From: Dehalococcoidia bacterium
Lineage (GTDB): Bacteria > Chloroflexota > Dehalococcoidia > Lucifugimonadales > Australimonadaceae
Reading direction: 5' to 3'
Assembly (NCBI GenBank): GCA_022820645.1
Contig: JAJEFD010000002.1
Span: forward strand, 62,001 to 126,000
Length of the DNA: 64,000 nucleotides
Every line of letters begins with the position of its first letter. Positions within the stretch are counted from its first letter, which is position 1. Position numbers and translations under genes: made by a program. Of this stretch, positions 15,824 to 24,605 are shown piece after piece. Below the pieces are notes generated by a model that made no database searches, was not told the origin of the DNA, and saw only the letters and a program-made list of their open reading frames with translations.

Positions 15824-17157
15824 TGCGCGTGCTGCGCGGCATCGACTCGGGGCTGGCGGCGCTGACACGACGTCCGGGCTACGAGGAGCCGGAACTGACG
15901 CCCGCGTCGGCTGCGCGCACCGAGGCGCTGTTCGGGGAACCATTGACGGCAACGCAGGCGGTCGAACGCATCGTCGCCGACGTACGCGCCGGCGGAGACG
16001 CGGCGATACGGGACTACGCCCGCCGCATCGACGGTGCGGACCTGAACGCCTTCGAGGTCCCGCGCAGTGCGTGGGAGGACGCCGCACAGTCGCTGGGAGC
16101 GGAGTTGCGGGAAGCGGTCGCTGTCGCGGCAGGCCGGATACGCGCATTCCACGAAGCCGCGATGCCGCGCGCGTGGGACGACACCGGCGCGGGCTACGGG
16201 CTGCGAAGCGTCGCCATCGAACGCGTGGGGCTGTACGTGCCCGGCGGCTTGGCGGCGTACCCCTCGACGGTGCTGATGTCGGCGATACCCGCGAAGGTTG
16301 CGGGCGTATCGGAGGTCGTCGTCTGCACGCCGGACCCGTCGCCAGTGACGCTGGCCGCCGCGCTTGCGGCAGGCGTCGACCGCCTGTTCGGCATCGGCGG
16401 AGCGCAGGCGATAGCGGCGATGGCGTTCGGAACGGAGAGCGTCCCGCAGGTCGACAAGATATGCGGGCCCGGCAACGTGTTCGTCTCCATCGCCAAGCGG
16501 CTGGTCTACGGTCACGTCGACATCGACGGCCTCTACGGCCCGACCGAGACGCTCGTCATCGCCGACGACACCGCCACGCCGGAGGTCGTTGCCGCCGACC
16601 TGCTCGCGCAGGCGGAGCACGACGAACTGGCCTCGCCCGTGCTCGTAACGACAAGCGAGCCTGTCGCGGATGCGGTCGAGCGCGAGCTGGAACGCCAGAT
16701 CGCGCTGCTGGAGCGCGAGCCCATCGCACGCGAGGCGCTGGCGCGCCAGGGAACGATCGTCATCGTGGACAGCATCGAGGAGGCCGCAACCATCGCCAAT
16801 GCCTTCGCGCCGGAGCACCTCTGCCTGCTCACCGTAGACCCGCACACCTGCGTCGGGCTGATACACAATGCGGGCGGCATCTTCGTCGGCGAGGCGTCGC
16901 CCGAGGTGATGGGGGACTATGCGGCAGGGCCGAGCCACGTCATGCCGACAGGCGCCACGGCACGCTTCGCGTCAAGCCTCGGCGTGCACACGTTCCTCAA
17001 GCACGTGCCGGTCGTCAGCCTGTCGCCGGAGACCGCGCGGGAGATCGGCCCCGCGGCGTCGGCGCTGGCGCGGGCAGAAGGCCTGACGGCACACGCACGA
17101 GCAGCAGAACTGCGGCTGGAAGGCGCAGGGCAACCGTCCGGAAGGAGGCGCTCATGA
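15823..17157 (+). CDS. hisD: Histidinol dehydrogenase
   Basis: 444 aa, the normal length. It oxidises L-histidinol to histidine in two NAD-dependent, Zn-dependent steps. Family motifs: YVPGGLAAYPSTVLM (about 140), the Zn-site region LAQAEHDELASPV, the catalytic Glu-His pair in NAFAPEHLCLLT, and AGPSHVMPTGATARF. The ATG overlaps the hisG stop (TGATG); the 3' end overlaps hisC as ATGA. Confidence 0.96.
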   Translation: MRVLRGIDSGLAALTRRPGYEEPELTPASAARTEALFGEPLTATQAVERIVADVRAGGDAAIRDYARRIDGADLNAFEVPRSAWEDAAQSLGAELREAVAVAAGRIRAFHEAAMPRAWDDTGAGYGLRSVAIERVGLYVPGGLAAYPSTVLMSAIPAKVAGVSEVVVCTPDPSPVTLAAALAAGVDRLFGIGGAQAIAAMAFGTESVPQVDKICGPGNVFVSIAKRLVYGHVDIDGLYGPTETLVIADDTATPEVVAADLLAQAEHDELASPVLVTTSEPVADAVERELERQIALLEREPIAREALARQGTIVIVDSIEEAATIANAFAPEHLCLLTVDPHTCVGLIHNAGGIFVGEASPEVMGDYAAGPSHVMPTGATARFASSLGVHTFLKHVPVVSLSPETAREIGPAASALARAEGLTAHARAAELRLEGAGQPSGRRRS

Positions 17158-18254
17158 CGCGCCGGAACGTACTCGATTTCGTGCAGCCGCACTGGCGCAA
17201 CCTCGACCCGTACGAGGCCGCGGAGCCGCCGGAGTCGCTCGCAGAGCGCGGCGGCATCACGGAGGACGAGGTCGTCAAACTCAATGCGAACGAGAACCCG
17301 TACGGGCCGTCGCCGAAAGCGCTGGAAGCGCTGAACCACTCAGCGCGGGCGCACATCTACCCGGACCCGGCACAGGTCGCGATGCGGCGGGCGCTCTCAC
17401 GGTACACCGACGCCAGGCCGGAGCAGATCGTCGTCGGGAACGGCAGCGACGAGATCATCGACCTCGTCTTCCGCGCGACACTCGAACCGGGCGACGTGGT
17501 CGTGAACGCCCCGCCGACGTTCGGCATGTACGACGTGACGGCGAATATCTGCGGCGGAGCCATCGTGGAGGTCGAGCGCGACGAGAACTTCGACATCGAC
17601 GTGGATGGCATGCTCGCGGCGGCAGAGGGCGCGAAGCTCATCGTGCTGGCGTCGCCGAACAACCCCTCCGGCAACAGCACGCCGATCGAAGACGTCGAGC
17701 GGTTGCTCGGCGCGGACTGCCTCGTCGTCGTGGACGAAGCGTACGCCGAGTTCGCGGGTCGCAGCGTGCTGCCGCTCGTGGACAAGCACCCGAACCTCGT
17801 CGTGCTGCGGACGATGAGCAAATGGGCCGGGCTCGCGGGACTGCGCGCTGGTTACGGCGTGATGAACGAGGAGATGGCCGAGGTACTGATGCGCGGCAAA
17901 CCGCCGTACAACGTCTCCCAGGTGGCGGAGGCGGCATTGCTCGCGTCGCTGGAAGACGCGGAGATACTGGACGAACGCGCGCGGCTCATCGTCCGGGAGC
18001 GCGAGCAAATGGGCGGATTGCTCGCGGAGATGCAGGGAGTAGAGCCGCTGTCGTCGGACGCGAACTTCATCCTCTGCCGCCTGCCGGAAGGGCGCGGCAG
18101 GGCGATCTACGATGCGCTCGCCGACCGCGGCGTGTCGGTGCGATACTACTCACGCGGCAAACTCGCCGATTACCTGCGCGTCAGCGTCGGGACGCCGGAA
18201 CAGACCGGGCGGTTCATCGAGGCGCTGCGCGCAGCCTTGCAGCAGACGGCATGA
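17154..18254 (+). CDS. hisC: Histidinol-phosphate aminotransferase
   Basis: 366 aa fold type I PLP enzyme. Motifs: LNANENPYGPSP (43-54), ASPNNPSG (166-173), VVVDEAYAEF (191-200), and the PLP lysine Lys223 in TMSKWAGLAGLRAGY. AAGGAGG lies 5 bp before the ATG, which overlaps the hisD stop as ATGA. It transaminates imidazole acetol phosphate to histidinol phosphate. The end overlaps hisB by 4 bp. Confidence 0.95.
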   Translation: MTRRNVLDFVQPHWRNLDPYEAAEPPESLAERGGITEDEVVKLNANENPYGPSPKALEALNHSARAHIYPDPAQVAMRRALSRYTDARPEQIVVGNGSDEIIDLVFRATLEPGDVVVNAPPTFGMYDVTANICGGAIVEVERDENFDIDVDGMLAAAEGAKLIVLASPNNPSGNSTPIEDVERLLGADCLVVVDEAYAEFAGRSVLPLVDKHPNLVVLRTMSKWAGLAGLRAGYGVMNEEMAEVLMRGKPPYNVSQVAEAALLASLEDAEILDERARLIVREREQMGGLLAEMQGVEPLSSDANFILCRLPEGRGRAIYDALADRGVSVRYYSRGKLADYLRVSVGTPEQTGRFIEALRAALQQTA

Positions 18255-18850
18255 CGGACCGCATCGGAACATACAGCAGGACCACGGGCGAAACGTCCGT
18301 ATCGGTCACAATCGGACTGGACGGCACGGGGCAGGGGAACATCGCAACCGGCAACGGGATGCTGGACCACCTGCTGAACCAGCTCTCCCGCCACGGCCTG
18401 TTCGACCTCGACATCGAGGCCACCGGCGACAGCGCGCTGACCGGCTGGCACCACACGGTCGAGGACTGCGGCATCGCACTCGGGCGCGCGTTCGCCGACG
18501 CCATCGGCAGCGGCGCGGGCATCCGGCGCATGGGCCACGCGCTCACACCGCTGGACGAAACGCTCGCGCGCGTGGCACTGGACATCAGCGGGCGCGGCTA
18601 CGCGGTGGTCGACCTCGGTGTCAGCGGGACGACCATCGCCGACCTTCCGGGGGACCTCGTGCGTCACTTCCTGGAGTCGTTCGCGGTCGAGGCGCGCGTC
18701 ACCCTGCACGTCCAGGTCCTGCACGGCGTCAACGCGCACCACAAGGTCGAGGCGTCGTTCAAAGGGCTCGCCAAGGCGCTGCGCGACGCAGTCGAGATCG
18801 ACCCCCGCGCGGGCGGCAACACGCCCAGCACCAAGGGCGTCATCGGGTAG
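18251..18850 (+). CDS. hisB: Imidazoleglycerol-phosphate dehydratase
   Basis: 199 aa, the monofunctional size without a phosphatase domain. The Mn-binding histidine motifs are present: [27 protein letters not shown], and [13 protein letters not shown]. It converts imidazole glycerol phosphate to imidazole acetol phosphate. It is the last his gene here; hisH, hisA, hisF and hisI/E are not in the window. Confidence 0.96.
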   Translation: MTDRIGTYSRTTGETSVSVTIGLDGTGQGNIATGNGMLDHLLNQLSRHGLFDLDIEATGDSALTGWHHTVEDCGIALGRAFADAIGSGAGIRRMGHALTPLDETLARVALDISGRGYAVVDLGVSGTTIADLPGDLVRHFLESFAVEARVTLHVQVLHGVNAHHKVEASFKGLAKALRDAVEIDPRAGGNTPSTKGVIG

Positions 18851-18878
18851 GGTGCTGGCCGCATACGCAGGAGGCCGC

Positions 18879-20114
18879 ATGCGGGTCCGGCTCGCGATAC
18901 CGATGGTCCTGACGCTGGCAGCACTCGCGGCGGCTTGCGGACCTGAACCCACGGCGACACCTACTCCTACCCTGACCCCAACGCCTACTCCGACACCAAC
19001 GCCCACTCCCACTCCAACGCCGACGCCAAGCCCGACCCCCACTCCGGTGCCTACGGCAACCCCTACGCCTACTCCCACGCCGACCGCTACACCAACACAT
19101 ACCCCTACGCCAACACCTACCCCCACGAATACTCCCACTCCAACGTTCACTCCAACGCCAACGCCTGTGCCATGCACCAACGGCGTTGCAGTGCAGGCCC
19201 CTCATGCGAACCCTGACCTCGTAGCGGACTGCGGAACGCTGCTGAAGGCCAAGGGAACGCTCGACGTCGCAGGGAGATTGAACTGGACGGACGAACTTCC
19301 CATGGCGGCATGGGAAGGGGTGAAACTGGATGGTGCAAGACCCCAACCCCGGCTCATCGGGCTCGTTCTGCCTGGACAGAGGTTGTATGGAGAGATACCG
19401 CCCGAACTGGGAGCGCTGACCAATATCCGGCTGCTGGATCTCGGCGAGAACCAATTGACCGGCCCCATACCCCCGGAGTTGGGCAGCCTCGCCGAACTAC
19501 GGCACTTGCTTCTCGGAAAGAACAACCTGATCGGAGAGATACCGCCGGAAGTGGGCAACCTGTTCAGGCTGGAGACACTCGTTCTGCACGACAACGCTCT
19601 GTCGGGAGAATTGCCGCCGGACCTGGTCAACCTGTCCAATCTGCAGGACCTGTTCCTCCCAGGCAATGACCTTTCGCGCGAGATTCCAGCATGGCTGGGC
19701 AGGCTCAGGAATCTGACAGTACTGGCCCTCAACGGCAATGAACTGACGGGATCGATACCACGGGAATTGAGCAATCTGGCCCGGTTGCGTGCGTTGGACC
19801 TCTCAAGTAACCGACTGTCGAGAACGATACCGCGCGAATTGGGACGACTCACCTGGCTGGAACAGTTGAAACTCCAAGAGAACGAACTGAGCGGAAGGAT
19901 ACCCACTGAGCTGGGCAATCTGGATTCCCTGCGGTACCTGTTCCTGTGGGATAACCTCCTGACCGGACAGATCCCACGGAGTCTCGGAGACCTTCCGAAC
20001 CTGGAGGACGTGCGCTTCTATGGGCTCTCCCTGACGGGCTGTGTGCCCCGCGGCTTACGCGACGTCAAACCCGATGGCCTGGCTCACGTGAGCCTGCCGA
20101 CCTGCAGCCGGTGA
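18879..20114 (+). CDS. Lipoprotein with Thr-Pro stalk and ten plant-type leucine-rich repeats
   Basis: 411 aa. A type II signal peptide ends in LAAAC (Cys20). A Thr-Pro dipeptide tract then covers about residues 24-97, followed by a linker with a Cys pair (about 101 and 118). Ten leucine-rich repeats of 24 residues end near the C-terminus, with consensus LxxLxLxxNxLxGxIPxELG, the plant-specific subtype. A final Cys pair may cap the solenoid. GCAGGAGG precedes the ATG 28 bp after hisB, so it may be co-transcribed. Likely anchored in the membrane with the LRR held outward by the stalk; a binding role is inferred, the ligand unknown. The TP-coding DNA is itself a degenerate 6-bp tandem repeat. 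Confidence 0.88.
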   Translation: MRVRLAIPMVLTLAALAAACGPEPTATPTPTLTPTPTPTPTPTPTPTPTPSPTPTPVPTATPTPTPTPTATPTHTPTPTPTPTNTPTPTFTPTPTPVPCTNGVAVQAPHANPDLVADCGTLLKAKGTLDVAGRLNWTDELPMAAWEGVKLDGARPQPRLIGLVLPGQRLYGEIPPELGALTNIRLLDLGENQLTGPIPPELGSLAELRHLLLGKNNLIGEIPPEVGNLFRLETLVLHDNALSGELPPDLVNLSNLQDLFLPGNDLSREIPAWLGRLRNLTVLALNGNELTGSIPRELSNLARLRALDLSSNRLSRTIPRELGRLTWLEQLKLQENELSGRIPTELGNLDSLRYLFLWDNLLTGQIPRSLGDLPNLEDVRFYGLSLTGCVPRGLRDVKPDGLAHVSLPTCSR

Positions 20115-20189
20115 CCGTGTCTCAGCACTCGAAGCCGCGTCCCCATTGCCTGAGGTTTTGCGTAGGGCAGGGTTTTCTTAGGAACGTGG

Positions 20190-20441
20190 TTACGCCGGCC
20201 TGATGTCAGCCTCGTAGGCCTCGATGACGGGGTTGGCGAGCAGCTTGTCGCACATCTCGTGCACGTCGCGATGAGCGCTCGGTTCGTCGGGCGCTTCGAC
20301 ATCCAGCGTGAGCATCTTGCCGACGCGCACGTCCCGCACGCCGCCGAAGCCGAGCGAGTGCAGACTGCCAAGCACAGCGTTGCCCTGTGGGTCATTGACG
20401 GCGGGTTTGAGCATCACCTGGATGCGCGCCGTGAACCGCAT
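20190..20441 (-). CDS. purS: Phosphoribosylformylglycinamidine synthase subunit PurS
   Basis: 83 aa. The N-terminus MRFTARIQVMLKPAVNDPQG and the segment GFGGVRDVRVGKMLTLDVE are typical of PurS, the small bridging subunit between PurL and the PurQ glutaminase in FGAR amidotransferase. The ATG at 20441 overlaps the stop of the DUF3105 gene as TGATG; the longer open frame upstream is not family-like. It ends the purine operon. purQ and purL do not follow within the window. Confidence 0.9.
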   Translation of the reverse strand: MRFTARIQVMLKPAVNDPQGNAVLGSLHSLGFGGVRDVRVGKMLTLDVEAPDEPSAHRDVHEMCDKLLANPVIEAYEADIRPA

Positions 20442-21142
20442 CACACGCCGCTTCCCGAGCCGCAGGACTCGCCGCGGGACTCGGAGTCCGGGCCGTTGGC
20501 GCGGTGGTCGTCGACGAAGTCGCGCATCGCGCCGGTCTCGCTGGGCGTCACGCTGTCCAGCCAGCCCCACGCCACCAACTGGATCTCACCTTCGTCGACG
20601 TCAGCGTGCGGGTGCAGCACGTAGCAGTCCGGGTAGCCGGGCAGGCCTTCGACGAACGCCTGCAGTTCCGCGCGCTGCGAGTCGCTGGAGAGTTGGTAGT
20701 TGAACACGACTGCGCCATTGCGGAGATTGCGGACCACGGCCTCGTCGGCCACCTGCTCCTCGTGAACGCCCCAGGCGGCAGGCTCAGCCCAGCTGGGGCC
20801 GGACGTCGGCGGCGACGTGTCATACTCGGCCGTTTCGCCGGGTTCCAGCAGACCGCCCTCCTGGATGGCGAGCTGCGTTCCCGCGATGTCCCGTGTCTCC
20901 TGTTCGACGGGGGCCGGGGTGACGCCGAAGGAGGGCAGGGCGAGTCCGGTGATGAGCGCCAGCGCGATGATGAGGCCGCCCGCCATGAAGAAGCGGCGCT
21001 TGCGTGCCCGCTTCGCCTGGGAACGCTGACGGCGCTCCTGTCGTGCTGTGGTGCGGCGTGAAGGGCCGCGGCGGTCCTGTCCAGAGCGGGTGGGGGTTTG
21101 CGCAGGTTGCGCGGCGGGCTGCTGCTGTTCCTCGTCTGCCAA
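20441..21142 (-). CDS. DUF3105 membrane-anchored protein
   Basis: 233 aa. A basic, Gln- and Arg-rich cytoplasmic N-terminus (1-50) leads into one membrane helix (about 51-72), then an extracytoplasmic domain with the family hallmark YDTSPPTSGPSW (about 105-116) and two Cys in the C-terminal part (PGYPDCYVLHPH; GESCGSG). Function is unknown in the family. It lies between purC and purS with 36 bp upstream and a 1-bp overlap downstream, so it is transcribed with purine genes. Confidence 0.8.
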   Translation of the reverse strand: MADEEQQQPAAQPAQTPTRSGQDRRGPSRRTTARQERRQRSQAKRARKRRFFMAGGLIIALALITGLALPSFGVTPAPVEQETRDIAGTQLAIQEGGLLEPGETAEYDTSPPTSGPSWAEPAAWGVHEEQVADEAVVRNLRNGAVVFNYQLSSDSQRAELQAFVEGLPGYPDCYVLHPHADVDEGEIQLVAWGWLDSVTPSETGAMRDFVDDHRANGPDSESRGESCGSGSGV

Positions 21143-21178
21143 GTGGAGTGTCCTTACAGTGTGATGGTGCGGGGCGTG

Positions 21179-22081
21179 TCAGGCGGCCTGGCCGGTGAGC
21201 TTCCGGTAGGCCTCCCAGTAGCGCTCCGTGGTCTTCTCTACAACGTCGTCCGGCAGGGCAGGCGCGGGCGGCGTGCGGTCCCAGTCCTTCTGGGTGAGGA
21301 GCCAGTCGCGCACGAACTGCTTGTCGTAGTTCGGCTGCGACTTGCCGGGGTTCCAGCCGCTGGCGTCCCAGAACCGGCTGGAGTCGGGCGTAAGCACTTC
21401 GTCGATGAGGATGACCTCGCCGTCGCGCATCCCGAACTCGAACTTCGTGTCGGCGATGATGATGCCGCGTTCCGCGGCGACGTCGTGGGCGTGCTGGAAG
21501 ACAGCGAACGAGAGGTCGCGAAGCGTTGTCGCCATATCCGCTCCGACGAGATCGGCCATCTCCTCGGCGTTGAGTGGTTCGTCGTGGCCGATCTCCGCCT
21601 TGGTGGTGGGCGTGAACATGAGCTCGGGGAGCCTGCTGCCGTCCACGAGGCCGGGCGCCATCGGAACGCCGAACATGGTCCCGGTCGCGTTGTAGTCGAC
21701 GAGCGCGGAGCCGGTCAGGTACGCGCGCACAACGCACTCGGCGTCGATGCGCTCGGCGCGCTTCACGACCATCGCCTGCTGCGCGATGTCGGGCGCGAGG
21801 TCCTTCAGCAACGGGTGCTCGGCGAGGTCGCCCAACGCTTCCGTGTCCTCTGCGAGCGCGATGAAGTGGTTCGGCACGATGTGGCGGGTCTGGTCGAACC
21901 AGAACTTCGACATGAGCGACAGCACCCGGCCCTTGTCCGGGATAGCGGTGGGCAGCACGACGTCGAACGCGGAGATGCGGTCTGTTGCGACCATCAGCAG
22001 CAGTCCGTCGCCGAGGTCGTAGGTGTCACGCACCTTGCCGCGGTAGAGTCGGTCGGGCAGTGGCGTTTCAAGCAGTGGCAT
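21179..22081 (-). CDS. purC: SAICAR synthetase
   Basis: 300 aa. It joins CAIR with aspartate using ATP in purine synthesis. Motifs: LYRGKVRDTYDLGDGLLLMVATDRISAFD cut as YRGKVRDTYD and ATDRISAFD near the N-terminus, then RAYLTGSALVDY and IIADTKFEFG. The ATG at 22081 gives MPLLETPLPD, right for the family, and overlaps the purB end by 14 bp; an in-frame upstream start would extend further into purB. Confidence 0.95.
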   Translation of the reverse strand: MPLLETPLPDRLYRGKVRDTYDLGDGLLLMVATDRISAFDVVLPTAIPDKGRVLSLMSKFWFDQTRHIVPNHFIALAEDTEALGDLAEHPLLKDLAPDIAQQAMVVKRAERIDAECVVRAYLTGSALVDYNATGTMFGVPMAPGLVDGSRLPELMFTPTTKAEIGHDEPLNAEEMADLVGADMATTLRDLSFAVFQHAHDVAAERGIIIADTKFEFGMRDGEVILIDEVLTPDSSRFWDASGWNPGKSQPNYDKQFVRDWLLTQKDWDRTPPAPALPDDVVEKTTERYWEAYRKLTGQAA

Positions 22082-23402
22082 GATCTCGCTCCCGAATGGA
22101 ATTAGCACTCGCGGCGAGGCCGGCGCGCTCGAACAGCGCGTCGACGTTCGCCGTGTAGTAGCCGTAGTCGAACAGTTCGGCGAGCGCTCCTTCCGAGAGG
22201 TGCGCTCGCACGTCGGGGTCGCCCTTCACGAGTTCGCGGAAGTCTCGATCCTCGTCCCAGGTCGCAGCGGCGTGACGCTGCATCATGCGGTAGGCGTCCT
22301 CGCGGGGCATCCCCGCCTCGATGAGCGCGAGCATAACGCGCTGGGAGAAGAGCAGGCCGCGCGTGGACTCGATGTTCGCCATCATGCGGTCGGGGAAGAC
22401 GCTCATCCCGCGCACGATGCCGGTGAAGAGATCGAGGATGTAGTCGAGCGCCATGCAGGCGTCCGGCAGGATGATGCGCTCCGCCGACGAGTGCGAGATG
22501 TCGCGCTCGTGACAGAGGGCGACGTTCTCCAGCTCTGTGAGCGCGTTGCCCATGATGAGGCGTGCGAGGCCGCAGACACGCTCCGAGAGGTCGGGGTTGC
22601 GCTTGTGCGGCATCGCGGACGAGCCGGTCTGCCCCGCGCCGAATGGCTCCTCGACCTCGTGGACCTCGGTGCGCTGCAGGCCGCGTATCTCGGTCGCGAA
22701 CTTCTCCAGCGAGGCTGCGGTGACCGCGAGCGCTGTCATGAAGTTTGCATGCCGGTCGCGCTGGACGATCTGGTTGGAGAGCGGCGCGTACGGGATGCCG
22801 AGCGCCTCGCAGGCGTAGGTCTCGACCTCGATCGGGACGGTGGCGTGCGTACCGACGACGCCGGATATCTTGCCAACCGATGCTTCCTTCGCGGCGCGCT
22901 CGAGGCGGCCACGGTTACGGCGCATCTCGTCCCACCAGAGCGCGAGCTTCAACCCGAACGTGGTCGGTTCCGCATGGACGCCGTGCGTGCGGCCCATGAT
23001 GAGCGTGTGCTTGTGTTCGAGCGCGCGCTCGGCGATGGCCTCGATGAGCGCGTCCACGTCCGCCAGCAGTATCGCGGCAGAGTCGCGCAACTGCAGGCCG
23101 GTCGCTGTGTCCCAAACGTCATTGGACGTGAGGCCGTAGTGTATCCAGCGTCCCTCCGGGCCGAGCCCTTCCGTGACGGAGTAGAGGAACGCGGTCACAT
23201 CGTGTTTCGTCTGCGCGAACTTCTCGTCGAGTTTCGCGGCATCCCATGAGGCGCCGCTGATGCGTTGCATGTCCTCCGCCGGGATAACACCGAGCCGTGC
23301 CCATGCTTCGCAGACCGCGATCTCGACGGCGAGCCAGCGGTCATACTTGCCCTCGTCGGTCCAGACCTCCTTCATCGCCTCACGGGCGTAGCGGTCGATC
23401 AT
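22068..23402 (-). CDS. purB: Adenylosuccinate lyase
   Basis: 444 aa. It cleaves SAICAR and adenylosuccinate, releasing fumarate. The fumarase/aspartase superfamily signature appears as GSSAMPHKRNPDLSE (catalytic Ser loop), with GRTHGVHAEPTTFG and HYGLTSNDVWDTA as the other two conserved regions. The ATG overlaps the HAD gene stop by 4 bp. The C-terminal end overlaps purC. Confidence 0.96.
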   Translation of the reverse strand: MIDRYAREAMKEVWTDEGKYDRWLAVEIAVCEAWARLGVIPAEDMQRISGASWDAAKLDEKFAQTKHDVTAFLYSVTEGLGPEGRWIHYGLTSNDVWDTATGLQLRDSAAILLADVDALIEAIAERALEHKHTLIMGRTHGVHAEPTTFGLKLALWWDEMRRNRGRLERAAKEASVGKISGVVGTHATVPIEVETYACEALGIPYAPLSNQIVQRDRHANFMTALAVTAASLEKFATEIRGLQRTEVHEVEEPFGAGQTGSSAMPHKRNPDLSERVCGLARLIMGNALTELENVALCHERDISHSSAERIILPDACMALDYILDLFTGIVRGMSVFPDRMMANIESTRGLLFSQRVMLALIEAGMPREDAYRMMQRHAAATWDEDRDFRELVKGDPDVRAHLSEGALAELFDYGYYTANVDALFERAGLAASANSIRERDHATA

Positions 23403-24064
23403 GGCCTGGCCTGCGCGTGCGTTCGAGCGTAGTCCAGCACGGGGAAGAAGTCGGGCAGCTCCCGGTAGGCGATGCCGCGCTCGCGGCAGATGCCCGCAAG
23501 CGGCTCGCGGGCGAAGACCACGTCGGCGCGGGCAGCGGGGCAGGCGTCCGAGACGCCGTCACCCACGTAGACGATCTGCTCGCCGTCGCGGCGCGAGTGC
23601 TCCAGCGCCATGCACTTACAGTTGCCGGGCCACCACGCGCACGACTCGTCGGCGAAGTCGTACTCGTACGTCTTGGCGTCAGGCCCGTATGTCCGCACCG
23701 TGTGCGATTCCACGTCCACGCCGTGTTCGTCGAAGAGCGCCTCGACGTAGTAGTCGAGCCCGTGGCTCGCGACGGCCAGGTGTATGCCGTGCTCCGCGCA
23801 GTATGCGGCAAGCTCGGCGAAACCGGGACGCAGTTGCGCGTTGGAACGGACGTAGTCCGTCTGCTCCTCGACGGTCGCGGTCATCTGGCGGAACGCGATC
23901 TCCTGGTACTCGGCAAGCGATATCTCGCCGTCGGCGCGCCGCTTGCTCATCTCGCGCCAGTGGACGACGCCGGGCTGCGACACGTCCGGCTGGAAGCGCT
24001 CCAGCAACATCTGACCGACGTTCTGCACGGCGGCGGTGTCGTCGAAATCGCAGAGAATGATCAT
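23399..24064 (-). CDS. HAD-family phosphatase (MtnX/phosphoserine phosphatase-like)
   Basis: 221 aa. Motif I DFDDTAAV (5-12) opens the protein. Motif II Ser-like position is in VASHGLDYY, and motif III acidic residues are in VYVGDGVSDACPAARAD. The ATG giving MIILCDFDDT at 24064 is the natural start. It lies between purE and purB with a 4-bp overlap to purB. A phosphatase acting on a purine or methylthio-sugar phosphate is plausible; no specific substrate is assigned. Confidence 0.85.
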   Translation of the reverse strand: MIILCDFDDTAAVQNVGQMLLERFQPDVSQPGVVHWREMSKRRADGEISLAEYQEIAFRQMTATVEEQTDYVRSNAQLRPGFAELAAYCAEHGIHLAVASHGLDYYVEALFDEHGVDVESHTVRTYGPDAKTYEYDFADESCAWWPGNCKCMALEHSRRDGEQIVYVGDGVSDACPAARADVVFAREPLAGICRERGIAYRELPDFFPVLDYARTHAQARP

Positions 24065-24089
24065 TCGGCGGGGCGTTGCGGGGTCTCGT

Positions 24090-24548
24090 TCAGCGCTGGC
24101 GGAGCCGCTCGCGGTACTGCTCCACTGCCTCTCGAATATTAGCATACTTGATGCCCAGCACCTCTGCCGCGAGCAAGGCCGCGTTGCGCGCTCCCCAAGC
24201 CCCGACGGCCACCGTGGCAACCGGTATGCCGGGGGGCATCTGCACGATGGAGTAAAGAGCGTCGACACCCCCCAACTCGCTCGACGCTATCGGTACACCG
24301 ATGACGGGCAGGGTGGTGTGCGAGGCGACGACGCCCGGCAGGGCTGCTGCGCCGCCCGCTGCCGCGACGAACACCTCGACGCCGGTGCTCGGGGCGTTCT
24401 CCACGTACTCCTGCACCTTCTTCGGGTTCCGGTGCGCCGACGCGACGATGAGCTCGGCCTCGACGCCGAGGTCGGTGAGCGTCTTGAGCGTGTCTTCCAT
24501 CACGGGCTGGTCGGTTGCGCTTCCAACGATGATGCCTACCTGTGGCAC
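24090..24548 (-). CDS. purE: N5-carboxyaminoimidazole ribonucleotide mutase
   Basis: 152 aa. It interconverts N5-CAIR and CAIR. The N-terminus VPQVGIIVGSATDQPVM has the GSxxD phosphate loop, followed by SAHRNPKKVQEYV with the catalytic His, and VPIASSELGGVDALYSIVQMP. The GTG at 24548 is chosen because AGGAG sits 7 bp upstream. No PurK was found in the window. Confidence 0.93.
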   Translation of the reverse strand: MPQVGIIVGSATDQPVMEDTLKTLTDLGVEAELIVASAHRNPKKVQEYVENAPSTGVEVFVAAAGGAAALPGVVASHTTLPVIGVPIASSELGGVDALYSIVQMPPGIPVATVAVGAWGARNAALLAAEVLGIKYANIREAVEQYRERLRQR

Positions 24549-24605
24549 GAGACTTCTCCTGAGGGTGGTTTTAGGGGCTGGAACCAATAATCTATCACGC
24601 GTATC

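Noticed and set aside
15771-17153. Arg-rich upstream extension of the hisC frame
   Set aside because: It overlaps hisD in another frame; hisC starts at 17154 with a strong Shine-Dalgarno and ATGA overlap.
18170-19180. Long minus-strand frame encoding a Val-Gly repeat protein
   Set aside because: It is the complement of the Thr-Pro stalk DNA of the LRR lipoprotein and of hisB/hisC; no start signal or family similarity.
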